Part shown: piece after piece, positions 44,595-53,494 of the stretch | Layout of the letters: each line of letters starts with the position of its first letter | Position numbering within the stretch: position 1 is the stretch's first letter | Source of the DNA: Staphylococcus sp. NAM3COL9 | GTDB taxonomy: Bacteria; Bacillota; Bacilli; Staphylococcales; Staphylococcaceae | Length of the DNA stretch: 64,000 nt | Assembly (NCBI RefSeq): GCF_001431205.1 | Contig: NZ_LGPC01000008.1 | Coordinates: 1-64,000 of the forward strand | Reading direction: 5' to 3' | Program-made: the position numbers and the translations under genes | Notes under the pieces: model-generated | What the model was told of the DNA's origin: nothing | Seen by the model: the letters and a program-made list of their open reading frames with translations, nothing else | The model's database searches: none

Positions 44595-46949
44595 ATGAAT
44601 ATTAATATTTTGGGGCATAATATTTTTGCCAAAGGAGGAACATCTAGAAGCAACATAAACTTAATAAAATCATTCTTAAATAATGGTCATCACATAAATT
44701 ATTTCAATACACTAGATTTTAAAGATGATGAAATTACACGTTTGATTATCCATGAAAACATTGATAATACAAATTTAAATATATTGAAATTTGATAAAAT
44801 AGATGAAATAGCAGTTGGGAATTTATTGATTATAACGAGGGAAGAATTATTCGTTTGTGCAAAAGACGTCAAGAACAAAAACCAGGCCATTAAAATTATT
44901 GGGGAAATACATGGTCCGTTAGAGTATATTGATGAAACTATAGATTTATCTTTAGATGTCATTGATAGTATTAGAGTTAGTACCGAAGGCATTAAAAACA
45001 AATTTATCAATAAATATAATTATGAGTCGGTATTCTATCAATATGTTAATGCAGAACACATAGATATTAAAGAGAAACCAATTAATACTAAAAGAAATTT
45101 CTTAATTAAAGCTAGATTTGAAGATAGTATTAAGGATATATCATATGTGATTAAGTTGATGAATTATATCGTTAAAAATACAAAACGAAATGATATACAA
45201 TTATATATTATAGGTTATGGCCCCTCAGAGATTTTATATAAAAACCTTGTGAATTATTATGATTTACAAGGTAATGTTCATATAAATGAGAAAGAACCGT
45301 TTAACTATATTTATATATCTTCATCACCTTATGAAACATTAGGCTATTCTATTTTAGAAACAATTGCTCATGGGAATAGAGCATTAGTATACCCTGGTAA
45401 TGATAATGTATTACAAGAAGTTTATTCAAAATACTATGCTGTTCAATTTTTAGAAAAAAACATTATAGATGATAGTGAAATCTTAATATCATTGATTGAC
45501 AGTAAATATACGCAACAAGAAAGAAATGTTGATTTAGAAAATTTAAATAAAGAATTTATTGATAGTGAATATAGTGAAAAATATATAGCTAATTTTAACC
45601 AAGCTGCAAAAGGCCATTCGTTAGATATTAAAAAATATAAAGGCAAATACACTTTCAAATCTAAAAACAAAATTGAAAAACTAAATAGCGGTAAAGTATT
45701 ATATAAAAAGTTAAAGGAAAAGCCATTTTTAAGTAGAATCTTTAAAAATGAATTTTTCTTCAGTAGATTTAAAAATTATTATAAAAAAAGAAACGAAAAG
45801 CTAAGTAAGAAATTATTAGATAACATTACACCACAAGAAAACAAAGTGTTTATTGAGTCATTTCATGGTAATAATTTTAGCGGGGATCCGAAATATATTG
45901 CCTTGAGTATACAGAAAAATTATAACGAAAAAGAAATTTTTGTGAGTTCTTCTAATTCATTAGTAGATATTGAAATTAGAAATTATGGGTTCACTCCTGT
46001 AAGATTTGGTACACAAAATTATATTGAGAAATTCAGACATTCTAAGTATATCTTTATGAACGGTAATTCATGGGACAAAGTATATAAGCATAATGATCAA
46101 GTGTTTATTCAAACATGGCATGGTTTTCCGTTGAAAAAAATGGTCAACGATTTAAGTGACGAAACTGAAAAGACAACCCAATTGATGCAATTTAAACCTC
46201 GTATGATGAAATGGGACTATTTAATTACTTCTTCGAATACTAATACAATGCTTCTCAAATCTGCATTTCCGTTGAAAGAAAATCCAAATTTAAACATTTT
46301 ACCGTATGGTGCACCTAGAAATGAATATTTAATTGAAAATAATAATTGTGAAGAAAGAAAGAGATTGCAAAGAAAATATTTATTTACAGTTAATGACGAT
46401 AAAAAATATGTCTTGTTTTGTCCTACTTGGAGAAAAGATGAAAGGGAACATCTGACAAGTATTGATTTAAAAAAATTACTAAGTCACTTGCCTAAAGAAT
46501 ACGAAATTATCATTAAATTACATCCTAATGAGGGGATGCTGAGAAGTAAATATAATAATTTAGATGACAGGATTCACTGTTTTTATAATGAATTTGTAGA
46601 TATACAAGAGCTATATATACTATGTGAATCTATGATAACAGACTATTCGTCAACCATTTTTGACTTTGCACATTTAAACAAACCTATATTACTTTTACAA
46701 GAAGATGCAGAAGTGTATCAAAAAGATATTGGTTTTTATTTCGATATTTTTGAATTAGGAAATTTCCCGATTGCATCGTTAGATGAATATAAACTAGCAC
46801 TTCAAATTAAAAGTATTGACCACATAGATTACACAAATTTAATTGTTCGTTTAATGACGGATGATAAAATAGGTACTGCGCAAAATATACTGACTGAAGT
46901 ATTTAATGATGCTACTGAAAAAGGAACTGATAAGAATAATGGGAACTGA
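44595..46949 (+). CDS. Fused GT4 glycosyltransferase and CDP-glycerol-type glycerophosphotransferase
   Basis: This 784-aa protein appears to join two enzymes. The first half (about 1-330) looks like a GT4 (GT-B fold) glycosyltransferase: ILGHNIFAKGGTSRSNINL at the start and ISSSPYETLGYSILETIAHG near 250. A basic linker at about 350-420 follows. The second half is a glyphos-transferase (teichoic acid polymerase family) with TWHGFPLKKM at 507, CPTWRKDERE, KLHPNEG with H643, and ITDYSSTIFDF at 681. It would add sugar and polyol-phosphate units to a wall glycopolymer at the cytoplasmic membrane. It overlaps the next gene. The sugar and polyol are not predictable. Composition is more AT-rich than the core genes. 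Confidence 0.85.
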   Translation: MNINILGHNIFAKGGTSRSNINLIKSFLNNGHHINYFNTLDFKDDEITRLIIHENIDNTNLNILKFDKIDEIAVGNLLIITREELFVCAKDVKNKNQAIKIIGEIHGPLEYIDETIDLSLDVIDSIRVSTEGIKNKFINKYNYESVFYQYVNAEHIDIKEKPINTKRNFLIKARFEDSIKDISYVIKLMNYIVKNTKRNDIQLYIIGYGPSEILYKNLVNYYDLQGNVHINEKEPFNYIYISSSPYETLGYSILETIAHGNRALVYPGNDNVLQEVYSKYYAVQFLEKNIIDDSEILISLIDSKYTQQERNVDLENLNKEFIDSEYSEKYIANFNQAAKGHSLDIKKYKGKYTFKSKNKIEKLNSGKVLYKKLKEKPFLSRIFKNEFFFSRFKNYYKKRNEKLSKKLLDNITPQENKVFIESFHGNNFSGDPKYIALSIQKNYNEKEIFVSSSNSLVDIEIRNYGFTPVRFGTQNYIEKFRHSKYIFMNGNSWDKVYKHNDQVFIQTWHGFPLKKMVNDLSDETEKTTQLMQFKPRMMKWDYLITSSNTNTMLLKSAFPLKENPNLNILPYGAPRNEYLIENNNCEERKRLQRKYLFTVNDDKKYVLFCPTWRKDEREHLTSIDLKKLLSHLPKEYEIIIKLHPNEGMLRSKYNNLDDRIHCFYNEFVDIQELYILCESMITDYSSTIFDFAHLNKPILLLQEDAEVYQKDIGFYFDIFELGNFPIASLDEYKLALQIKSIDHIDYTNLIVRLMTDDKIGTAQNILTEVFNDATEKGTDKNNGN

Positions 46950-47895
46950 TATTATTTATAATATTAATGATAAAATAAAATTTGATGGAAATAAGCGGAT
47001 CTTAATTGATACAGGAAGTAAATACAATTATATAGAAACAGTAAGAAAGAATCCCGACTTACATGAAAATTATAAAACAATATTAAAAAATGATTATATT
47101 TTGTACTTCCATCAAGATACTATTTCTAAATTTTATAAAAGAGAATATGTAAATGAGTTATTTCAAAGGAAAGATTTAAAAAAGTATAATAATGTATTTT
47201 ATACACTAGATGAGCCAATAGGTAGAAAAATAAATAGTAAAGCAGCTAAGAAACTATTAGTAATATTTACGTGTATGCCTAATTTAAAAGAATACGATAG
47301 TTCACTAATGCCTAAGCGTATGTTTCCTAAGTTTTTTGATGGTATAGAAAGAAGTTTAGTAAAAAACGTTTATACTATGAGAATTATGGATTTAAATATT
47401 TCTCATGGTTCACATTATATTAGCACAAGCAATTATCCAGAATATGAAGAAGACGTTCAAAAAGCTATATTAAATGCTAAGGATAAATTAGGTATCAAAG
47501 ATGAGAATGTTGTATTGTATGGTGGATCAAAAGGTGGTACAGGTGCAATTTATCATGGTGCTGCTTTAGACTATAAGACACTTGCTGTTGACCCTATAGT
47601 GAATATTGGTGGAAGTTTAGCACAAAAAGATAGAAGGTTTATGAAAGGTTTAAGAAAAGAGGATTTAATTCCTTCGATAGATTATAATTTAAGACAAAGT
47701 AATAAATACAAGAAAAATGTGATTTGCTGTGAAAATGTAAAATTATATTTCGAACAAACAGATCGTATAGATGATAGTTTAATAAATAAATTAAAATTAG
47801 AAGATGATACGATTGTTAATCACCCTGACGTTTCTAGAAACAGCGTGCCCGAACAATTGATGATATTAAATGAATTGTTGTTAAATAAGTCATAA
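46939..47895 (+). CDS. XcbB/CpsF-like alpha/beta hydrolase
   Basis: This protein of about 318 aa has an alpha/beta-hydrolase nucleophile elbow VLYGGSKGGTGA with candidate nucleophile S197, and resembles the XcbB/CpsF capsule family and Asp2-type proteins. The start at ATG 46939 overlaps the glycerophosphotransferase gene by 11 bases; a longer start at 46906 would overlap more. A histidine near the C terminus (VNHPDVSRNSVPEQ) could complete the triad. Its position suggests it modifies, for example acetylates or trims, the polymer made by its neighbour; this is inferred. Confidence 0.7.
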   Translation: MGTDIIYNINDKIKFDGNKRILIDTGSKYNYIETVRKNPDLHENYKTILKNDYILYFHQDTISKFYKREYVNELFQRKDLKKYNNVFYTLDEPIGRKINSKAAKKLLVIFTCMPNLKEYDSSLMPKRMFPKFFDGIERSLVKNVYTMRIMDLNISHGSHYISTSNYPEYEEDVQKAILNAKDKLGIKDENVVLYGGSKGGTGAIYHGAALDYKTLAVDPIVNIGGSLAQKDRRFMKGLRKEDLIPSIDYNLRQSNKYKKNVICCENVKLYFEQTDRIDDSLINKLKLEDDTIVNHPDVSRNSVPEQLMILNELLLNKS

Positions 47896-47917
47896 TTAAA
47901 AACTAAATAATAATATT

Positions 47918-47960
47918 AAAAAACGAAGGTAAATTAACTTGATAGTCCTTCGTTTTTTAA
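47918..47960 (+). terminator. Terminator after the first wall-polymer locus
   Basis: A 12-bp stem (47918-47929 with 47947-47958) ends in a T run. Confidence 0.88.
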
Positions 47961-48072
47961 TTTTTTTTAATAATGTAACCGCAAACATAAATAAAAGACT
48001 TAGCTAGAAGTTTCAAGTATAATTGTTTTTAGTACTAGGTATTAAAACAACAGGTAGAAATGAGGTTTTCTT

Positions 48073-48777
48073 ATGTCAAAAGTAATTAATAATATACATA
48101 CAGCATTCGATGGACTAGAAGATGGCATGACTGTGCTTGCTGGTGGCTTTGGATTATGTGGTATACCAGAACATGCTATCGAAGCAATCCGTACGAAGGG
48201 TACGAAAGCTTTAACAGTAGTAAGTAATAATTGCGGTGTAGATGATTTTGGCTTAGGTCGTTTATTAGAGAAAAAACAAATTGATAAAATGATTAGTTCC
48301 TACGTGGGTGAAAATAAAATATTTGAACAACAATTAATTAATGGTGAATTAGATGTAGAATTAACACCACAAGGTACATTAGCTGAGAAATTACGTTCAG
48401 GTGGCGCTGGCATACCTGCTTTTTATACGAAAACAGGTGTAGGTACATTAATTGCTGAAGGTAAAGAGACACGTGAATTTGATGGTGAAATGTATGTCAT
48501 GGAACGTGCGATTAAAGGTGATTTCGGTATTGTAAAAGCACAAAAAGCAGATACTTTCGGCAACTTAGTATTTGAAAAAACTGCGCGTAATTTTAATCCA
48601 TTATGCGCAATGGCTGCCGCAATCACTGTCGTTGAGGTTGAAAAATTAGTTGAAGTTGGAGAAATTGATCCGGATGAAGTGCATATGTCAGGCGTTTACG
48701 TAGACTATATTTATTTAGGAGAGCATTTTGAAAAACGTATTGAAAAACGTACAGTGAAGGAGGATAATCATGGATAA
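48073..48777 (+). CDS. scoA: 3-oxoacid CoA-transferase subunit A
   Basis: ScoA and ScoB transfer CoA between succinyl-CoA (or acetyl-CoA) and acetoacetate. The 234-aa A subunit has GGFGLCGIPEH near residue 21 and LRSGGAGIPAFYTKTGVGT, both typical. The ATG follows AAATGAGG. It overlaps scoB by 8 bases, and the SDR gene follows, giving a ketone-body operon. Confidence 0.93.
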   Translation: MSKVINNIHTAFDGLEDGMTVLAGGFGLCGIPEHAIEAIRTKGTKALTVVSNNCGVDDFGLGRLLEKKQIDKMISSYVGENKIFEQQLINGELDVELTPQGTLAEKLRSGGAGIPAFYTKTGVGTLIAEGKETREFDGEMYVMERAIKGDFGIVKAQKADTFGNLVFEKTARNFNPLCAMAAAITVVEVEKLVEVGEIDPDEVHMSGVYVDYIYLGEHFEKRIEKRTVKEDNHG

Positions 48778-49417
48778 ACAATTACAACGTAAGAAGATTA
48801 TTCAACGTGCTGCACAAGAAATTAAAAGCGATATAGTGATTAATTTAGGTATCGGCATGCCTACGCTTGTTGCCAATGAAATCAATGACCACGTAGAGAA
48901 TGTCTTTTTCCAATCTGAAAATGGTTTGCTAGGTATCGGGCCATACCCAACAGATGACGAAGTGGACCCAGACTTAATCAATGCAGGTAAAGAAACAGTA
49001 ACTGCTGCAAAAGGTGCGTCGTATTTTGATAATGCGGAATCCTTCGCTATGATTCGTGGTGGACATATCGATTTAGCAATCCTTGGCGGCATGGAAGTCT
49101 CACAAACAGGAGATTTAGCCAATTACATGATTCCAGGTAAATTAGTCAAAGGTATGGGTGGCGCGATGGATTTAGTCGTCGGCGCACAAAAGGTCGTCGT
49201 TATTATGGATCATATGAATAAACATGGTGAATCTAAAATTAAAGCACAATGTGAATTACCACTTACTGGTGCAGGTGTCGTCAACACGTTAATTACAGAT
49301 TTAGCCGTATTTCAATTTGAAAACGGAGTGATGAAGCTTGTTGAATTACAAGATAGTGTCACTTTAGAAGAAGTTGAAGCAAATACAGAAGCGCAATTTG
49401 AAAATTATTTGAAGTAG
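48770..49417 (+). CDS. scoB: 3-oxoacid CoA-transferase subunit B
   Basis: This is the catalytic subunit, 215 aa. The active-site glutamate is E50 in FQSENGLLGIGP, which forms the CoA thioester. NLGIGMPTLVAN and IPGKLVKGMGGAMDLV are family segments. The ATG follows AAGGAGGAT. It is translated with scoA. Confidence 0.94.
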   Translation: MDKQLQRKKIIQRAAQEIKSDIVINLGIGMPTLVANEINDHVENVFFQSENGLLGIGPYPTDDEVDPDLINAGKETVTAAKGASYFDNAESFAMIRGGHIDLAILGGMEVSQTGDLANYMIPGKLVKGMGGAMDLVVGAQKVVVIMDHMNKHGESKIKAQCELPLTGAGVVNTLITDLAVFQFENGVMKLVELQDSVTLEEVEANTEAQFENYLK

Positions 49418-49426
49418 GTGTGTAGA

Positions 49427-50203
49427 ATGGTCAAAGATAAAGTAGTCATTATTACAGGTGCTGCAAGTGGCATCGGTTTAGGGATTGCTAGAGTATTTTT
49501 AGAAAATGGAGCTAAAGTCGTGTTAGCTGATTTGAATAATGAAAAATTGGCTCAAGAAACGCATGATTTGAAAGGCCAAGGTTACGATTGCATGCCAGTT
49601 CAAGTAAATGTCACTGACGAAGCAGCTGTTAAGCAAATGATTAATGTCACTGTAGCAAAGTATGGGCGTTTAGACATTTTATTTAATAATGCAGGTTTAC
49701 AGCATGTTGAAAGTATCGAATCATTTCCAACTGAAAAGTTCAGAGAAATGATTGATATCATGTTAACAGGTAGTTTTATTGGAACAAAATATGCATTACC
49801 GATTATGAAAGAACAACAATTTGGACGTATTTTAAATATGGCTTCAATTAATGGCGTGATTGGTTTTGCTGGAAAAGCGGCGTATAATAGCGCGAAACAT
49901 GGCATAATCGGTTTAACAAAAGTCTCAGCTTTGGAAACGGCGACGGAGGGCATTACAGTCAATGCGATTTGTCCTGGTTACATAGATACGCCACTCGTAC
50001 GTAATCAAATGGCAGATTTAGCTAAAGATAGAGGCGTTGAGGTAGCGCAAGTGTTAGAAGACGTATTATATCCGCTGATTCCACAAAAACGCTTATTAGA
50101 TATTAAAGATATCGCAGATTATGCGTTATTCTTATGTAGTGATAGTGCTAAAAGTGTCACAGGACAAGCCATTTTAATAGATGGCGGCTATACTGTTCAA
50201 TAA
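49427..50203 (+). CDS. SDR dehydrogenase, probably 3-hydroxybutyrate dehydrogenase
   Basis: This 258-aa classical SDR has the NAD(P) motif TGAASGIGLG, NNAG, catalytic S (MASING) and YNSAK, and PGYIDTPLV. ATG 49427 is preferred over GTG 49418. It lies 9 bases after scoB, so it probably makes or uses acetoacetate by interconverting it with 3-hydroxybutyrate. The substrate is inferred from the neighbours and the family. No thiolase gene is adjacent. Confidence 0.85.
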   Translation: MVKDKVVIITGAASGIGLGIARVFLENGAKVVLADLNNEKLAQETHDLKGQGYDCMPVQVNVTDEAAVKQMINVTVAKYGRLDILFNNAGLQHVESIESFPTEKFREMIDIMLTGSFIGTKYALPIMKEQQFGRILNMASINGVIGFAGKAAYNSAKHGIIGLTKVSALETATEGITVNAICPGYIDTPLVRNQMADLAKDRGVEVAQVLEDVLYPLIPQKRLLDIKDIADYALFLCSDSAKSVTGQAILIDGGYTVQ

Positions 50204-50311
50204 TTAAAAAGATAAAAATAATATTTAATACTAAATAGATGATAATCTTCAATAAAAATATGTTATGTTATAGAGAACTTAATATATTGATGACTTGAGG
50301 GTAAAATACTG

Positions 50312-50731
50312 ATGAAAGGTCCAGACGCAAATGATACAAGTTGGGTATCTATTATTTTTACTATTACTTGTATCACAATGTCACAAATACTAGAAAATAG
50401 TTTGTATCATAAAATGCTCACTGCAGTTATGATTTTAATATTGATTTTCATTGTAATTCGGAGATTAAAAGTAACTTTATATGATATACAAACACAAGAT
50501 TCAAATATAAACACATTTATGAGTGTGAAAGCTGACTATTGGATTTCATACATTAAAGATATGATTGCTTATGGACTGATGGCGGCAATCTTTTTTGACT
50601 TTATGTTTATCAAAAATAGTTTAGCTTGGCTTATATTATTAATCATAGTCGTTTTATTTGGGCTCTTAATATTATTCGAGAAAAAATTTGAAAAGAAAAC
50701 TGACATTTTTGAAACAAATAATACGGGGTAG
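50312..50731 (+). CDS. Small membrane protein of unknown function
   Basis: This 139-aa protein has about four hydrophobic spans (near 11-25, 34-47, 86-100 and 106-122) and a charged C terminus. No known domain is recognised. It lies nine bases upstream of the cyclodeaminase-family gene, probably in one transcript. Confidence 0.6.
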   Translation: MKGPDANDTSWVSIIFTITCITMSQILENSLYHKMLTAVMILILIFIVIRRLKVTLYDIQTQDSNINTFMSVKADYWISYIKDMIAYGLMAAIFFDFMFIKNSLAWLILLIIVVLFGLLILFEKKFEKKTDIFETNNTG

Positions 50732-50740
50732 AGGTGTCTT

Positions 50741-51703
50741 ATGATTTTTATAAATGCGGAAGAACAAGCGCAATTATTAGATATGGAAGAAATTGTTGAA
50801 GCGGTAGCGGACTCCTTACGTGCATATTCAGAAGGTAAGACGGATACACCATTGCGCTATTCGTTGCCTTTTAATGAAGAAAATCGTTATCTCGTAATGC
50901 CGGCATTGTCAGATGAATTAAAAATTGTCGGGCTTAAGACAGTCACCGTGGCGCCGAATAATACTAAAATTGGCAAGAAAACGATTGTGGGATCTGTTAT
51001 TTTATCTGATTATGAAACAGGTGAAACATTAGCGGTACTTGAAGGTTCTTATTTAACGAAGATACGTACAGGTGCGATATCAGGTGTGGCAACGAAATAT
51101 CTTGCACGTGAAGACGCTAAAACATTATGTGTCATAGGTACAGGCGATCAAGCGGAAGGTCTAATTAAAGCAGTACTTGCTGTAAGAGCGATTGACCGTA
51201 TACAGCTATACAATCGCACTTATGAAAAAGCTGTTAGCTTTGCTGAACAACTGCAAAGTGCATATCCAGACCTAGATTTAACAGTGTTTGATAATGTAGA
51301 CGAGACAATAGAAGACGCAGATGTCATCGTAACTGCTACCAATGCTTCAGAACCAGTATTTCATAAACGTTTAGCACCAGGTGTTCATTTAAATGCTGTC
51401 GGTTCATTTAAACCTGATATGCAAGAATTGCCATCTCAAGCTATTGCTGATGCTGACAAAGTCGTTGTAGAAGCAGTAGAAGCGGCCATGGAAGAAACAG
51501 GAGACTTAATTAACCCTGTAGCAGAAGGTGTATTTAAAGCTGATAGCTTATACGGAGAACTCGGAAACATTGTTTCTTCAAAATTAGAAGGTAGACTATC
51601 AAAAGATGAGATTACGATTTTCAAATCTGTAGGCGTAGCCATCGTTGATATCGTAGTAGCGAATTACTTTTACCAAAAACTATTGAAACAACAAAGTGAA
51701 TAA
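50741..51703 (+). CDS. Ornithine cyclodeaminase/alanine dehydrogenase family protein
   Basis: This 320-aa NAD(P)-binding protein of the OCD/mu-crystallin family has GAISGVATKYLAR, the Rossmann motif IGTGDQAEG and NAVGSFKPDMQELP. Members include ornithine cyclodeaminase, alanine dehydrogenase and imine reductases; the substrate is not clear. The ATG follows GTAGAGGTG. Its last 74 bases (51630-51703) recur exactly at 56856-56929, so its end has been duplicated by insertion of a wall-polymer module. Confidence 0.88.
   Translation: MIFINAEEQAQLLDMEEIVEAVADSLRAYSEGKTDTPLRYSLPFNEENRYLVMPALSDELKIVGLKTVTVAPNNTKIGKKTIVGSVILSDYETGETLAVLEGSYLTKIRTGAISGVATKYLAREDAKTLCVIGTGDQAEGLIKAVLAVRAIDRIQLYNRTYEKAVSFAEQLQSAYPDLDLTVFDNVDETIEDADVIVTATNASEPVFHKRLAPGVHLNAVGSFKPDMQELPSQAIADADKVVVEAVEAAMEETGDLINPVAEGVFKADSLYGELGNIVSSKLEGRLSKDEITIFKSVGVAIVDIVVANYFYQKLLKQQSE
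51630..51703 (+). repeat. 74-bp direct repeat, left copy
   Basis: This is the 3' end of the cyclodeaminase gene, including its stop codon. It is identical to 56856-56929 over all 74 bases. The two copies flank 5.15 kb with mnaA, a glycerophosphotransferase and a broken hydrolase. Confidence 0.97.
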
Positions 51704-51751
51704 GAGAATTATTTGATCTGTAAAACGCGTTCTGAAGGTTAGATGAATGAT

Positions 51752-51800
51752 AATCCCTCTGAAAATTGGACTTCAAGTCTAATTTATAGGGGTTTTTTTT
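51752..51800 (+). terminator. Terminator after the left repeat
   Basis: ATCCCT pairs with AGGGGT and an inner GGACTT/AAGTCT stem stacks in it, followed by a T run. It lies inside the inserted module. Confidence 0.75.
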
Positions 51801-52202
51801 ATGTAAAAAAACATTACTCTGAATTTAGAGAAAATTTAAGATTTCTGTTTTAGGATGTGAAATAAAATGCTCTTAAATAATAATAACATCATCGATAATA
51901 TCAAATTAATAATTTTAATATATATAATTTATAAAAAAACATATTTATAAAGGTTTGAGATATAGATTGAATTTTGTTATTCCAATGTATGAAATATATA
52001 TAAATATAAATAGTATAGACTAACTACACTTTTCAATATATAATGATATTGTAATAAATATAAAAATAGAGTTTTAACTTATTTAACTTTGATTATATTA
52101 ATGTTTTGGGAAGTTCATTAATAGGATTAAATAAATATCGGAAATGTTATTGGATGAAATATTAGAAAATAGCCAATCTAAAAGAAAAGGGAGAAAATAA
52201 TT
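51801..52202 (+). promoter_or_regulatory. AT-rich region with likely mnaA promoter
   Basis: No gene is seen. A promoter-like pair of TAGACT (52016-52021) and TATAAT (52039-52044) with a 17-base spacer would give a leader of about 150 nt before mnaA. Confidence 0.4.
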
Positions 52203-53333
52203 ATGAAAAAAATTATGACTGTTTTTGGAACGCGTCCAGAAGCAATTAAAATGGCGCCATTAGTTAAAGAACTAAAACAATCGGAAGATTTAGAACCGAT
52301 TGTGGTAATTACTGCTCAACATCGTGAAATGTTAGATGGAGTTTTAAAAACATTTGAAATCACCCCAGATTATGACCTGGATATTATGGAAAAAAATCAA
52401 ACTTTGTCACAAATAACTTCTAAAGTTATAACAAAATTAGATGAAGTTATACAGAAAGAACAGCCGGATATGATACTAGTTCATGGTGATACAATGACAA
52501 CTTTTGCTGGTGGTTTAGCAGCATTTTATAATCAAATAGCAATTGGTCATGTGGAAGCAGGATTACGTACTTGGAACAAGTATTCGCCATTTCCAGAAGA
52601 AATGAACCGACAAATGGTAGGGACAATAGCTGATATGAATTTTGCCCCAACAGATAATGCTGCTCGAAATTTAAAAGAAGAAAATAAGGCTGAAGAAACA
52701 ATTGTTGTTACTGGAAATACTGCAATAGATGCTATGAAAACAACAATTAAAAACGATTATCATTCAAATATTACTGAAAAACATAAAGGGAAACGAATTA
52801 TTTTATTAACAGCACATAGACGTGAAAATATAGGTGAACCAATGCACAATATTTTTAAAGCAGTTAAAAATATTGCCGATGAATATAATGATGTTGTAGT
52901 GGTATACCCAATGCATAAAAATCCTAAAGTCCGCAAAATAGCAGAATCATATTTAATGGATCATGATCGAATAGAATTGATAGAACCTTTAGATGTGATT
53001 GATTTTCATAACTTTGCCAATCAATGTCATTTAATTCTAACTGACTCAGGTGGGGTTCAAGAAGAAGCACCATCTTTAGGTAAGCCAGTTTTAGTCTTAA
53101 GGGATACAACTGAACGTCCAGAAGGTGTAGAAGCAGGAACTTTAAAAGTTATAGGTACTTCAATGGAAGCTATTTATGAAAATACAAAACAATTGTTAGA
53201 AGATGAAAACTATTATGAAGGAATGAGCGAAGCACGTAATCCATATGGGGATGGATATGCCTCTCAGAGAATTTGTGAAAATATAAAATATTATTTTGGG
53301 ATTACTAGTGAAAAACCGAAGCCATTTGTGTAA
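52203..53333 (+). CDS. mnaA: UDP-N-acetylglucosamine 2-epimerase (non-hydrolysing)
   Basis: The enzyme interconverts UDP-GlcNAc and UDP-ManNAc, the precursor of teichoic acid linkage units and many capsules. The 376-aa protein has FGTRPEAIKMAPL, VHGDTMTTFAGG, GHVEAGLRT and TDSGGVQEEAP. It is the first gene of the module bounded by the 74-bp repeats. A paralogue serving wall teichoic acid would be expected elsewhere in the genome, so this one may supply the module's own polymer. Confidence 0.95.
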   Translation: MKKIMTVFGTRPEAIKMAPLVKELKQSEDLEPIVVITAQHREMLDGVLKTFEITPDYDLDIMEKNQTLSQITSKVITKLDEVIQKEQPDMILVHGDTMTTFAGGLAAFYNQIAIGHVEAGLRTWNKYSPFPEEMNRQMVGTIADMNFAPTDNAARNLKEENKAEETIVVTGNTAIDAMKTTIKNDYHSNITEKHKGKRIILLTAHRRENIGEPMHNIFKAVKNIADEYNDVVVVYPMHKNPKVRKIAESYLMDHDRIELIEPLDVIDFHNFANQCHLILTDSGGVQEEAPSLGKPVLVLRDTTERPEGVEAGTLKVIGTSMEAIYENTKQLLEDENYYEGMSEARNPYGDGYASQRICENIKYYFGITSEKPKPFV

Positions 53334-53494
53334 CTTATGTTTAAATACAGAGTAAAAGAAATAGAAAGAAATTAATGAGTAAAATGTTTTTGATAGTTTA
53401 AATATAGAAAATCAAGCAGAATTTAAATAATATATTGAGAAATAGTAATAAATGAGGGTAAGTTTTTTGGATATAAATTAGGGAGTTGTAAATA

